Below are positions 1-13,900 of a DNA stretch of 64,000 nucleotides, one piece after another (within the stretch, counting starts at the first letter, position 1; each line of letters begins with the position of its first letter). A program made the translations under genes and the position numbers. The DNA lies in contig NW_003546242.1 of NCBI RefSeq assembly GCF_000090795.2, positions 1,635,132 through 1,699,131 on the forward strand, read 5' to 3'. This DNA is from Amphimedon queenslandica. Its lineage: Eukaryota; Porifera; Demospongiae; Haplosclerida; Niphatidae. Below the pieces are notes generated by a model. It was given only the letters and a program-made list of their open reading frames with translations, was not told where the DNA came from and searched no databases.

Positions 1-247
1 AAATAATCCTTTATTCTCATGCCTAGTAATGCAGTAACACTAGTTTAAAAATTGGGATCATTAGCTTTCATTATTCTAAGCATGCAACTGCAAGAAAATG
101 TCATAATACCACAAGTAGGCAAATTTTCTCGTTTGCTATTTTGAGTCTTTTTTTGCAGTTGCATGCTTAGAATAATGAAAGCTAATGATTTCAATCTTTA
201 AATTAGTGCTATTACATTACTAGGCATGAGAATAAAGGATTATTTCC
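1..247. repeat. Foldback MITE with about 95-base inverted arms
   Basis: The first ~95 bases return as a near-perfect reverse complement at about 150-247, around a ~55-base spacer. Both outer ends read AAATAATCCTTTATTCTCAT when taken inward. There is no coding capacity, so this is a hairpin-type non-autonomous element. Its left boundary coincides with the window edge, so the target duplication cannot be checked. It lies in the intron before the first AP-3 beta exon seen here. Confidence 0.8.
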
Positions 248-1011
248 CCCTATAAAGGAATGAATTTAGCTGCATCTATGCCTCTAGTGACATCATGTTT
301 AGCCACACCTACCGACAGGAAGTAACAAAAAATGAGCATTTTTTGAAGGTTCATACTGTATGTCAGTAAAAAAATTTTTTTGACAATGGGAGTTGTAATA
401 CATCATTATTATGGTCAGGCAATCAGACATTGCACGTGTATACATGATACACGAGTATTTAGACGAAAAACAGGTCTTCTAGTACATACAAGTATATACA
501 TGAACCAAAAATAAGTAGACGGAGTCTAAGGAGATGGTTTTCATGTATTTATATTAACTATTAATAATTAAAGGGTGTGTCCACATAGCAGTCAAAATGG
601 CAGTTAGTTTGCTTAACCACGGATCGTTGATGGTCTTTTTAATCCTTCTAGCAATAGCAGATGATAAAAACAGCAATAGAAAGGGTGATGAAGACATTAG
701 CCTTTCAATAATTCAACATTTAAGTACAGGATACATGAAAAGTAAACGAAAAATCACCAAAATATAGATGAATTTGGGAAGCAATAAGTAAATGTAGATA
801 CATGAAAATTTGCCAATGAATACAAGTACATACACGAATTCCTTTTTTCAAAATACAAGTACACGAAAATTCCAGTAGACGTGCAACGTCTGCAGGCAAT
901 CATATTCAGCCAATAAAAAAATTGACCGAAAATACACCGGACTTACCCTTTAAGTATCAGTAAATTCCTTTTTATTACGACCTGCAGGCGTAGCCCCCAG
1001 GTCGTCCTATA
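248..1011. other. Non-coding stretch, little recognised
   Basis: This is AT-rich sequence without a convincing exon. The only structured item is a small palindrome near 978-1005, where GACCTG and CAGGTC flank a GC-rich loop. Similar small GC-rich hairpin cores recur at about 27827 and 28046. I could not find the missing 5' exon of AP-3 beta here. Confidence 0.5.
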
Positions 1012-1352
1012 ATTGATTTCACCCACATGCGATATATATTTGATTGTATGACAACACTTACATTTCTTCTATACACGTTGTATCAGAGAAATAACAAGCC
1101 TTAGCAACAACCCGCCCACGCTACGTAAGTGGGTGTGATCACGGCAAATAAAATGGCGGTTTGCACATGGGACAAAGTTATGAGCTTACTAACAGCAAAA
1201 CAGCATAGCGATACTGTCTAAACTCTTTTCTGGAAGCATTGGAAGGTAGAGAAAACCTTCATAAGTCTTGATATGAACCCAGCTGTACTTGCTAGGTGGT
1301 GAAAACAATTATAGGAATATTTTTAACTTGTTACGCTTGTTATTTGTCCTTT
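1012..1352. repeat. Dispersed ~340-base repeat, copy 1
   Basis: This segment aligns along its length, in the same orientation, with 14205-14545. Shared anchors include GATTTCACCCAC, CACATGGGACAAAGTT and AGGTGGTGAAAACA, with many scattered substitutions and small indels. No terminal inverted repeats are evident and it encodes nothing convincing. It is a non-coding dispersed repeat of unknown class, with both copies inside AP-3 beta introns. Confidence 0.75.
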
Positions 1353-1374
1353 AATTTTGATCTATGCACTGATA

Positions 1375-1877
1375 CAGTCAAACCTCTCTAAACGATCACT
1401 GCTTAAAACAGCCAGCTACTTTAAAACGGTCACTATTTAATGTCCCCATTTTTTGGACAATGACCGTAATACTAAACTTACCTGTCCCAGCAGTCTCTCT
1501 GTAAGATGGTTAACGGTCACCGACAGAATTAATCTCCATCAAGACTGATAAAGACCACCACTGTGTACAGGCGGCCAGATAGCCACGCCTATTGTACCAC
1601 GCCCATTTTGAATTAATTTTTACATCATTAATAATGATTAATTTTTGTTAAATTGTTATCTCAAATAATACCTTCGAAATAATACTATATACCACTCAGT
1701 TTAGGTCTTTAGGGGTACCTAAAAGTTCTTTAAGTCTTGTTATATAGTTTCTATGGCCAGTAAATGTGTACAAAATAATTTAAACTGTATTTAAAGGCAT
1801 TTCTATAAAAAGGCCACCTGCATAAGACAGCCACTAAATGCATGTCCCAAGGTGACCGTTTTAGACAGGTTTGACTG
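1375..1877. mobile_element. Pogo/Tigger-like MITE with TA target duplication
   Basis: Terminal inverted repeats begin CAGTCAAACCTCTCTAAA on the left and read CAGTCAAACCTGTCTAAAAC from the right end. Both ends are flanked by TA (1373-1374 and 1878-1879). This is the usual pattern of Tc1/mariner-pogo non-autonomous elements. The interior has no transposase ORF. Confidence 0.85.
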
Positions 1878-1989
1878 TACTTACCATTTAACGGATGTGC
1901 ATTTTTTTGTTTTCTTTGCCCTTGTACACATGTACCTTATATTATACATGTGTATGTCATATTAACACTTTATGTACATGAACATATAG

Positions 1990-4900
1990 ATGATTGCAAA
2001 AGGTCGTGATTGCACTAATCTATTTCCTGCTGTAGTAAAGAATGTTGTCTCTAAGAACCCTGAGGTAAGTCCATTACATGTCTTTTCTCATTAAGTTATT
2101 GCTGAAAGTGCTCTTATGTGCATGTACTAGTACATGTGCTTCTAGTAGGAAATGAGTTTTGTGGTCATTAGTACTTTATTTTTTTAAATGACTGATGCAC
2201 AGCACATGCAATTACCATTGTACATAATACCGTTTAGGGGTTATATTTCACTGGAAATAAATTTCACTAATTTTGCATTTTCATTAAATTTCACGAAAGA
2301 GGTGTGACACACTAGGAAAAATGGCAGCAGAAAGTAAGATTTCCAAAAATTTATACCAAACAAATGGTACATCTGAACAAATTCACAAAATTTTATGCCA
2401 ACAAAATAAAACCCCTACGCGGTTTAACTTTCATCAAGTTGTATCATCTTTATGTGCATGAATGCATTACATGTATAATGTAAAATTACTTTTATGAAAA
2501 TGTTTGCATAAATAACAATAATATACAGTACATGTACATGCATATATACAGATGTTTTTTCGCCTTAGTGGGGGCGAGCTCGGGCTCACCCCAATAAATC
2601 TATGTGGACTCCAGTTATTGGAGAAATACTGCTCACAGAGCAAAGAAATGGTAATGACCATGATGAACGGGCTGTAGTTGTACTCCATCAAGAGCTAGCA
2701 ATAGTTGTCTTTTTTCCAAACCACAGTGTCTATAGATCCAGCAGCTGGATATTCATGTAGTTATTATAGCTATTCATTCAAAAGTCAGGACATTTTGTGG
2801 AAACTATGAGCTAGAGGTGCAGATATAGTCTCTTTGCCCCTATATAATAACTGGGGCTATGACCCGGCAATACCATATAGTGGATATATTTTTTCAGTTT
2901 ATTTTTTTCTGTCATTCCTTGAGGAACAAATATTTTCCGAGCGAAAAGGCATTTTCTCAATGCTATGTGTACAATGTACATGTACTATGTGATGAAATTG
3001 AGTATACATGTAGATATTAAAACTAGCATGGCTGTGGCAGCAAGAACATTGTCCTTTGTGATCTCAACATCCAATCTAGCCTTCCGGATCTATAGCTACT
3101 GCCTTTCCAAAAAAAGATGTTTTAAGTTTGTAGTTCACTTATTGACAGAAGTACTATACTGTCTTTATCAGAGGCAAATGAGTTTGTTCAGATTTACCTC
3201 AAGGTGATGTTGATAAAAAGGCTTAAAAGGAGAACTGAAGAACACTATAATGTATGCAGATTCATGACTAGATGCTCCAAACTAGTTTTGGCTGCAATGC
3301 TTCTCAAATACTTTCCTTTGCATGTTGATTATGTGTTAACCTTTCCTCTGCCTTTCCTGTTATGGTCAAGAGCCCAGATACCATAAATAACTTCTTTATT
3401 GCTAATGGGCTACATCTTTAGTGATCCCATGCTTCTCCACCCAATTAGTTGTATGCTGTTTTGAGGTAACTTGTAGCATTCCACTGAAATGGGGCCTGCG
3501 ACATTATATATTTTCATTTATTAAATAGTAATGTGGTAGCGTTACTAAGTAGGATTCACCCCCAAACAAAATGGCTGTCATGACTTTTGCAGCCTTGCTA
3601 TACCAGGAAAACGAGCTCCTATGCTTACCAGACTTCTTAGAGGACCTTATCTTGACCAGAGTACTCCAATGGTACAACTAGTGTGGCTCTATACCTTGTC
3701 TAAGCGAAAAGTCACAAATCAGCGAACCGGCCATTTTGTTCAGCCACCTTTTTTCATTATCATCATCAAGTTCGTCCTGTCAATCCAATTGTCAGTCTTT
3801 ATCTTAGTCTTTGCTCATAATACATGTAGAAGGCTAATTTTTACACCATTCTACTCCAACAGGGTATGCACAGGTCCTTGTCCCCTAGAATCATTCTCCA
3901 GGAAAGAAGAAGTGATACTGTGACTGTTGAGTCTTACCAACTTACCTCATGCCGCCATTTTGTTAATTATAGAAGCATGTGCTCCAAAATTTTGGCGTGG
4001 TTGCACATGTTCAGATCTCAGAACTGGGAAAAGCAAGCAGTTTTCTTACCTATCTAGGCTGGCTATGCTTGGAATCAATTCCAATACTTAGTGGAGGTTT
4101 GCAATTATGAAAAAGTATTAATCTTGCATTATTATTCTTTTATCAAGTGTGTAATGAATTATTTTATTTTTAAAAAAACAATCAAATTGATGTTATAATA
4201 ATGCAATGATAATATGAATTTGACAACAGGAAGAACTAGTCTCGCTAGGCGGAGGGTCTGGGCAGTGAGACTAAGGAAGAACAGGAATAGCTACAGGATT
4301 GCAGGGAAGATGGAGCTTCTTGAACAAGGACACTGTCAAGACTATAGCATTAATTTCACTTGTCATCATTATAGTAAATAGTCCTTCACCATATCTATTC
4401 AATGGCAGAGCTGTCTCTCAATCTCATAATGCTGTAAAGTCATAACAATGATAATAATGATTAAGAAAATTATTGTTTGTGTAAAATCAACAAGTATCAC
4501 AATTGTAACTGAAGAAATATTATAAATATTATTAAAAAAATCAACACAAACAAAAACGTAAGAAATAAAAAAAAACAAGGACAAGTAGGATTCTAAATGA
4601 CCAACAAAAATACGAAATGAAAATCCTACTCTTGTGACACAAATTCTACTCTACATTGCAAGGTCATTTGTAATGCTTACATAATAACATTAAAAGTACA
4701 ATGTAGAGTAGAATTTGTGTCACAAGAGTAGGATTTTCATTTCGTATTTTTGTTGATCGTTCGGAATCCTACTTGTCCTTGTTTTTTAAATTTTTTATGT
4801 TTTTTTACATGTACATTTTATCTTTTTTTTTTCTCTGCCTTCCCTTACCTACATTGTACATTATGTACTCTTATTTATTATTATTGTTATTGTTTGCTGC

Positions 4901-7900
4901 TTATATAAGTTTAATTTATAGTATCTTAAGCCTCTTTGCAACTACTAAATTTAGAAGTATAATACGCTAGATTGACTGGATGCCAAAACCATTATTATTT
5001 TATTGTGATGGTTACTGTTAATATTAATTTAGTGGGAGTGGTCACATAGGTGTATAATATTCTTATAGCAAACTGTCAGCTGTAACAACAAGGAATGTTA
5101 ATTAAGATATAAAAACTTCTCAATTGATTGGCGCGAGCCTGAGCTCGCCCCACTAAGGCGAGACAACATTTGTATGTATGTACGGGTAGGTTATCTAACT
5201 ATTATTAAAGTTAAATAGCCTAATCTTCATTGAAAGTCGGTGTGGTCACAAGGATAACATGGCGGCTATAAGCAAGTCTGAGCTTATTTTGCAGGGAACG
5301 GTCGGCTTGATAAGGTTAAATTCCTGTCTGAAACTTCTCTAGCAAGAGTAAAAGTTGGGAAAGCAGGTATACAGTCTTTTTCTTGGTATAAAGGATTCTG
5401 CTAAGGTGAATGCAAGTGAGAAAGCTGGTGCTAACTGCATGCATCATGGATCTATTCTAGGTGATGTTTCTTGTCTAGGAGCAAGCTTAGGCTAACAAAG
5501 CAGATATGCAATCTTCAAACATGATTTGTTCAGTGACTGCTTCTAAGTATAAGCAAGATAACTTTAATTTAAGCAAGATGACTACAACAAGATACTGAAT
5601 TTAGACATGTGCAATTGCTTTGCTAGCTCAGACATGTATATCATACAGTACATAATCTATAGCTTGCTTAGGCTCGCCCCTTTAATGTTTTACATTCGTC
5701 TAGTATATAGGAATGATTAAGAATTTAAAGCCTGTTACTGTTGTACTTAACTACATGTATGCTACTGTAGCTACGGTACATGTACATGTAAGTATCCTTA
5801 TTTTTAATGGTTTCCTTAGATGCAAACAATAGTAGGCTTACATGTATTGTAATTTAAGCTTTTTGCTATACTTGTACAACAACTTGTAGATGTACATGTA
5901 CATTGTCAATAATGTCTCTTTTTAGATTAAAAAATTAGTTTTCGTTTACCTTGTTCGTTATGCTGAGGAACAACAAGACCTTGCACTGCTTTCAATCAGC
6001 ACTTTTCAAAAGTCTCTTAAGGCAAGTTTATGTTAATAAGTTTCATTATATTTGTAGTAGGATCCAAATCAGCTTATCAGGGCTAGTGCTCTACGTGTAT
6101 TGTCAAGTATCAGAGTTCCCATTATAGTTCCTATCATGATGCTTGCTATTAAAGATGTGAGTTATAAAATTACATTTTTTAAGACAATTATACTGCACAT
6201 GTATGGATCATGCAATGTGGACTGACATTTATACATTTATTTGAAACAATGCATTTGCCAATTACTTACACTTGGGCTATCTGCTTTATTCTATATTTAC
6301 GTATCTGTACTACATGTACAATGAACTACAGTACATACATGTATAATTTTAGCTGTATAGTTATTCATGAATGTTGAATAAGGCTCAGCTATGTTATCTA
6401 CCCACTATAGTGAAATTTTTAATAAGTGAACTACCTACATTGACATGTACATAAATGATTAATGTAAAAAGTTTATAGACTGTCTTCCTCACCATGGCCT
6501 GACATACATGTACATCTTTATGTAGATGTACATGTACATATGATGAATAAATTGCATGTACATGTAAATGTGTACATGTATATCACAAAGAAGTTTTGTC
6601 CAGTTGTATACGATTTTTTACCATACCATTTTGAAGCTTCCTCTTGTTTTCCACTTTAATCGTAAACCTTTTTTACTTTTTTATTACTTTCTTACATGTA
6701 CTGTATGTTTGTAGTGTGTGATGGATATGTCTCCTTATGTAAGGAAAACTGCTGCTAATGCCATACCGAAGTTGTACAGGTACATACATTTCTCACTTTT
6801 TATGTGTGTATTATTTTTATGTCACTTTTGGGGTTTTGCTCCTGTATTTTAGCTTAGATCCTGAACAGAAAGAACCATTAATTGAGATAATAGAAAAGCT
6901 ATTAAAAGATCAGACTACTGTAAGTACTTACCTACATGTACATGCTCATGTACTACATGTGTATATGTGTGCATGTACATGTAGTTGTGTGTTTGTGTAG
7001 ATTTACATCTACAGTACTTGTGTACACTTACATGTACATGCATGCAAGCAAAAATTTTTTTGATTGAACAATATTCAGTTTCAATGTGTTAATTGATCCT
7101 GATGTGCATAATGCATGTGTGCCCTTATTCTTTTTTATTTTTTGCATTTGCCTTTCTTTATGTGTTCACATGTAGCTTGTTGCTGGTAGTGTTGTTATGG
7201 CATTTGAGTTGGTTTGCCCAGAAAGGATTGACTTGATACATAAGAATTATCGCAAACTATGCAATCTACTAGTTGATGTTGACGAGTGGGGTCAAGTGAC
7301 AATACTCAATATGTTGACTCGTTATGCCAGAACACAATTTATTGATCCAAACCAGAGTGTAAGTATTTTGTGAATGCTTTACTTATGCATGTTTATTTTT
7401 ACTGACATCTAAATGTACTGGACTGCAATTTTATAGGAACCAGAAACAGAAAAATTTTATGATGATGAAGAGGACGAGGATGAGGATGAAGATTCTGATG
7501 GAGATGACACGACAAAGAAGCAAAAGAAAAAAGCTTATGTGATGGACTCTGATCATCGTCTGCTTCTGCGAGTTACAAAGCCTCTTCTGCAAAGCAGAAA
7601 TGCCTCTGTAAGGGAATATGTACACGTACATTGTGTTGTGTTCACACAACACAATAAATTATGTGCAATGTACATGTACATATGTCATCTTGAATGTCAA
7701 GCCATAATTTGTAGATGACTTTATACCTGTTTGTTGATATCAATTGTACAAATCTAGCACGTTTACTGTGAATATTTGACTCAAAACTATTGCTGTCTAA
7801 GAGAAGTACATGTACATGTAAATTGCTATAAACAGCTAATTGAAGATTATATAAAGAGGTGTTTTTTTCGATTCCAGACAAATTTGAAATTGTACTTCAC

Positions 7901-10900
7901 GCACATGCATGCATATACATGTACATGTATGTAGCATGAGATCTTTTTGTAATAGAAAAGTAGAATATTTCACTTCACTTCTAGTGTATCTATTAAATTT
8001 GTATTACGTTTCATTTGCTGTAACTCAATGAATCATTTCATGCACAAGCATGAATTTTGTGTTTTTTTTTTGTTCTTGTACACTATATAATCTACAGTAG
8101 ATGTATGTTGTAAATTTATGCCATTATCACTGTATCAAATAAATTAATTTTTTCTGTTATTTTTTTTATTTTGACATTTACATATGTTCATGTACATGTA
8201 GGTTGTTATGTCTGTGGCGCAGCTTTACCATCATATTGCTCCTCGTAATGAAGTTAATATAATTGCACGTCCACTGATTCGTCTACTAAAGGGACACTAG
8301 TAAGTACATCTACATGTATGATTTTGAACTTTTTAATCTTTTGCTACTCTAGTGAGGTTCAGTCTATTGTATTAAGCAACATTGCTACACTGTCAGCTGA
8401 AAGACCTGTAAGTCCTTGTGAAATAATTGCATTTTTTGGGACTGCTCAGTAAATTACATTGTATTGAATACTAATACTGAACTTTTGAACACAACAAGCA
8501 TTGTAATGGGTGTGTGTGATAATTGTATTTTTACTTGAGTCTTTATGTACTGATTCAAATTTGCATGGCAGCAGCTCACTGAGGTCAATATGTAATATTT
8601 TATGATTCATCCCAACAAAAAATTGTACAATGTACATGTACTCAGATGGTCAAGCCTGCTATTGTGGACACTCTAAAATAAGGACACCACTACATATGAA
8701 ACAGGTACATGTAATAGCAATCCCAATACAGTATTAGTGTGTATACTTCTAAAATAAGAACGCTAACATAATCAGAACAGTATTATGAGTCATAAAGTGT
8801 TCAGAATAGTCAGGTTTAGTTGTATTCCTTAAATTTAGACTTGTAAAATTAATAATTATGGAGTGTTTATTTACATGTTTATTAATTTTAGAGTATGTTT
8901 GAACCATACCTGAAAAGTTTTTTTGTAAGGTCTAATGATCCCACTCATGTTAGGCTGTTAAAGGTACATACATATATATCATATACTATTGCAGCTGTTT
9001 AACTTTTTATGCAATTATAGTTGGATATAATGGCTAATATAGCCAGCGAAACAAGCATTCATACTATTTTAAGAGAATTCAGAGTAAGTTTAATGTTGAG
9101 TTCTTCCTAAGGTGTTGACTTAATGTTAAATAGGCCTATGTTTCAAGTTCTGATCAAGACTTTGCTGCTGCAACTATACAGGCCATTGGACGTGTTGCTT
9201 ACAACATATCTGGAGTAACAGAGACTTGTCTTCATGGCCTAATGAATCTTCTTTCACATAAGAATGGTTCACACAAATGTTGTAACAACTTTATTGTTTG
9301 TGCTCTTTATAGAAGCTGTAGTTGCGGAAAGTGTTGTTGTTACAAAGAAGCTTTTGCAGCTTCAGCCAAAGGAAAACAAAGATCTTATTCGACAAGTTGC
9401 TAAACTTGCTGATAAAGTTCAGGTCCCCAGTGCTAAGGCTAGTGTATTGTGGCTTGTTGGTGAGTACTGTAATCTAGTTCCAAAAATTGCTCCAGATGTT
9501 TTACGCAAAGCTGCAAAGAACTTTTGTAATGAGGTTTGTCATTTTGACAGATAAAGTGCTTGTACATGTACATTTATTTATGTTTTGTAGGATGACTCAG
9601 TTAAGCTTCAAATCATGAATCTTTCTACTAAACTATTAGTTACTAATCCAAAACAGGTAACATTCTTCTTGACGTTTGATTCTATGTAACTCTGAATTTA
9701 ATTTTGTATGCTTGATGCATCATACAATGTATCTGGTTTCTTGTATTGTACATGTACATGCATGTGCATTTTGTGTATATACATGTACATGTACATGTGC
9801 ATGCATGTACATTTTGTGTATATACATGTACATGTGCATGTACACTGAGCAATAAGTTCAGTTCCTACACGTACATGTACATGTAAGTCAGGACTAAATA
9901 TCAACTTTCTGCCTGTCTCATCATGCATGTGTACATGTATGTGCATGTACATTTTAGTAGCTGTATTTATAGCTAGTAATTTTTTGCTGGTCCTATATTT
10001 TGCATTTACATGTATGTTGATATTTACTGTGGGTACAATAATTTGTTGCTACATGTACCTTAAAGGGTAACTAAACCCCAAAACCTTTTTTTTTAATACA
10101 TATAAGTTGGTAATAAAGAATCATAGGAAAATAGCTATAGTAACATTATAAAGAAGTACTGTTTTCATACTAAATCTTTGGTCAAAAGTTGCAATAGTCC
10201 TTTTTCACTTATGCCTTTTAATCATATTCATATTTTACACCACACGTGACCCCACCCACATTTAATTTTATAGCCATTTGGGGTGGCAGGATGGTATGGT
10301 GGAGCATGGCAAAATGGAGTGAATCAAAGGAAAATTCACTTTCTAGAGCTAGTTTAGATGATCTAGCAATATCAATAGAAAGCTTATAACTTTTTCAACA
10401 ATTGAATCACACTCTGCTGGAAAGATACTGTCATTGTAGCTCCTTTATACAGGAGAAGTGTCTAATGCAAGATAAAGAAAAGCTTCAAAAACTTTTGTGG
10501 CACAGTGGCTGAGTATTAAATTGTCATATACAAGTATAAACAATATTAAAAACTCTAATACTTAGAAAAAACAAATACTTAAATGCAGCAACTCGCTGTA
10601 GTGAGCTTTTGCTGCTACTACACTTTACTACTATTATTGATTAATCTAAAAATCATATGATTTTTAAGACAGTTCCTTGGCTTGCTTTTAGTATTGCTAG
10701 ATCATGTAAACTAGTTCTAGAAAGTGATTTTTTTCTTCGATTCACTCCATTCTGCCATGCTCTACCATGTCATCTTGCCACCTAAAATGGCTATGAAATT
10801 GAATGTAGGCATAGTGTAAAATGTAGTGTTGTTTTAGTTAACTATAACTAAAACTAAAACCCTTTTAGTTAGGCCAGATTTACTTTTAGTTAACTAACTA

Positions 10901-13900
10901 TAACTAACTAAAAATATTTTAAAATTTAAAAAACTAACTATAACTAACTAAAAGTATTATAGAATTTGCAAAACTAGCTATTACTAACTAAAATGGCTAA
11001 AGTTCAAACTAAAATATAGAAGTACTTATCAGTCTAGCACTTCACTACTTGTAGCTAGTAAAAATGTTTTAGGTAACTATAACTAAAACTAAAACCCTTT
11101 TAGTTAGGCCTAATTTTACTTTTAGTTAACTAACTATAACTAACTAAATCTTTTTAAAAAATTCTTAAACTAACTATAACTAACTAAAAAGGTTTGGAAA
11201 TTTTAAAAACTAACTATACTAACTAAAATTATTTTTATTGAAGCATAACTAACTAAAACTAACTAAAATCAAAATCTAAAGTTCCATAACTAACTATTAC
11301 TAACTAAAAGTCTCATTTTGTAACTAAAACAACACTAGTAAAATGTAAATGTGATCAAANNNNNNNNNNNNNNNNNNNNNNNNNNNNNNNNNNNNNNNNN
11401 NNNNNNNNNNNNNNNNNNNNNNNNNNNNNNNNNNNNNNNNNNNNNNNNNNNNNNNNNNNNNNNNNNNNNNNNNNNNNNNNNNNNNNNNNNNNNNNNNNNN
11501 NNNNNNNNNNNNNNNNNNNNNNNNNNNNNNNNNNNNNNNNNNNNNNNNNNNNNNNNNNNNNNNNNNNNNNNNNNNNNNNNNNNNNNNNNNNNNNNNNNNN
11601 NNNNNNNNNNNNNNNNNNNNNNNNNNNNNNNNNNNNNNNNNNNNNNNNNNNNNNNNNNNNNNNNNNNNNNNNNNNNNNNNNNNNNNNNNNNNNNNNNNNN
11701 NNNNNNNNNNNNNNNNNNNNNNNNNNNNNNNNNNNNNNNNNNNNNNNNNNNNNNNNNNNNNNNNNNNNNNNNNNNNNNNNNNNNNNNATCACGTGATGAT
11801 GTAGATGGGCAACATTAGCAAGTTTCTGCATTGAAATGTTAGTAACTTTAAGGCTGGATTTCTAAGTTCTGCATGCAAGAAAGCAATTTAAATGAAGTAG
11901 ACCATAATAGAACTTATCAAGAGCTAACTGCAAACATTAATGCTGGTAACAAAATTTATCTATTTCAGAAAAATGCTTTAAATTTTGACTCCATATTTTG
12001 GCTTTGTATAGCTTCCAATATTTGCAAAAAACCTCTTAGCTGCTTTCTTGCAAGCAGAACTTAGAAATCCAGCCTTAAAGTTGCTAATATTTGAATGCAG
12101 AAACTTGCTAATGTTCCCTATGTCATTGCGTGACCACGCCCACCACCGGAAGTAATTTGACAAAATGGCTGCGAGGCAAAATTTGCAAACTTTTGACCCA
12201 AGATTTAGTATGGAAACAGTACTTTTTTCATAATTTTAGCCTTTTTCCTATGATTCTTTCTTCATTACCAATTTATTTCAGGGAAAATATTTTTGGCATT
12301 AAGTTACCCTTTAAAGGCAACTGTAAAATGAAATTAATGGTTGTGGCCTTGCTTTTAATGCTATTTTTTGCCTAACTCACGATAAAGTGATTTATTTTTT
12401 AGCTAGGAAGCAGGAATCACATACAGTATGCTGTACTTAATTCTTGATTCTCAATGTACTTGTTTGTAGTTCCTTAATTAACAATGTGATATTTCACCTT
12501 ACAATTGATATTTGTTTTTTTTACTTTTGCAGTCTCAATTGTTGTGTCAGTATGTTCTGAACTTAGCTAAATATGATCAAAACTATGACATTAGAGACAG
12601 GGCCAGATTTCTTCGACAGTTAACTATGCCGGATGATGTAAGTTTTTTGTTGTTTTAAAAGTTTTATTCTTGGTTACAGGAAGAAGAAACAGCTCTTTCT
12701 AAATATGCTAAAAAGATTCTTATGGCTTCTAAACCAGCTTCTGTTCTTGAATCACATTTTAAATGTATTACTTTATTTATATTTTTTATGATTTGCATTG
12801 TTTTTATGCATGTAGCTCGAGTTCGCTGGCAATTAGGCTCTTTATCTCATTTCATTAATGCTGAAGCAAGTGGTTATAATTCTCTACCTGAATTTCCTGA
12901 AGAAGCACCTGATCCTTCAGTGAGAGATGTTGAGGTATTACTTTACTTTCATGAATTCAAATTGATGTGATCTTTGAAGGATGATAAGTTTTATAGTCGT
13001 CCAAAGTCATCAGATAAAAAGAAGAAGTCTTTTTTTGATAGTTCGGAAGGTACATCAACGTGTGTAATTCCATCATTTTAATCACATTTTAGAATCTGGG
13101 AGTGATGAGTTTTATTCGTCAATATCTGGCACTGACGAATCAGGATCTGAGGATGAAAGCGACTCAGGTACGTGTACATGAATAGTGTGTCCATGTAATT
13201 TGATTTTTTATGGAGAGATGGAGTGGTCAGTGGTTTAGCACCATGATTTTACTATAGAATCAACTACATGTACATGTAGTAGTTCATTCCAACCTCTAGA
13301 TTGTGTTATACACATACATGGGGTACATGTACATATGTGTGTCTCGCTCACTTATACATTGTACATGTAGATGGTAGTAGTGTTAGTGAAGATGGGAGTG
13401 AGCAAGATAGTGAAGAAGACAGTGAGGAGGATAGTGATGAAGAAGAGGAAACATCTAGTGAGGAAGATGCTTTGGAGAATTTACGAAAGCATTATGTCAA
13501 AGTATAATGATTGGTTTATTTTTTGGTTTGACTTTTGTTAAATAAGGCAAAACCAACCCATGATGATAGTGATGAGGAGACTACTACTTCTGAGGAAGAA
13601 GAAAGTGACGAAGAATCTGAGAGTGACAGTGCTGACATCATTCCTGCTAAATCTAAGGTACAGTGTAGATTAATAAGATATAGTGTTTATAATACTTTAT
13701 TTCTACAAATAATGAAAATTTTACCTTTGTTAATAGTAATTACATGTACATATACACTTTATCATTGAATAGTAACATGCATTAGAGCTACATGTACATG
13801 TATAAGTACAAATGTATTTAGACAACTCTAATGTCTATATTTACATTGTACTTTAGAGAAAATCATAAAGCAGGGTTCTGCCTAAAAAATTAGACTAATA

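Larger units (their letters stand above)
10060..12314. mobile_element. Composite TIR element with nested palindromes (TTAA ends)
   Basis: The outer ends read TTAAAGGGTAACTAAACCCC and, from the right, TTAAAGGGTAACTTAATGCC. Similarity runs inward about 140 bases, through a shared AAGAATCATAGGAAAA. TTAA occurs at both outer edges. Inside are two further inverted pairs, about 10220-10390 against 10680-10810 and about 11800-11885 against 12050-12135. A hAT MITE (10824-11337) and a 428-base assembly gap are also inside. No transposase is visible. TTAA suggests piggyBac-type target choice, but the termini do not match the classical form. It occupies an AP-3 beta intron. Confidence 0.7.

Noticed and set aside
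4399-4970. Hydrophobic short ORFs resembling membrane proteins
   Set aside because: Phe/Leu/Ile runs come from poly-T and a foldback MITE; there are no splice signals or family match.
9735-9960. CRISPR-like repeat array
   Set aside because: The units are short palindromes without regular spacers, and the genome is eukaryotic.
11351-11831. ORFs of ~155 codons on both strands
   Set aside because: They consist of N bases across an assembly gap.
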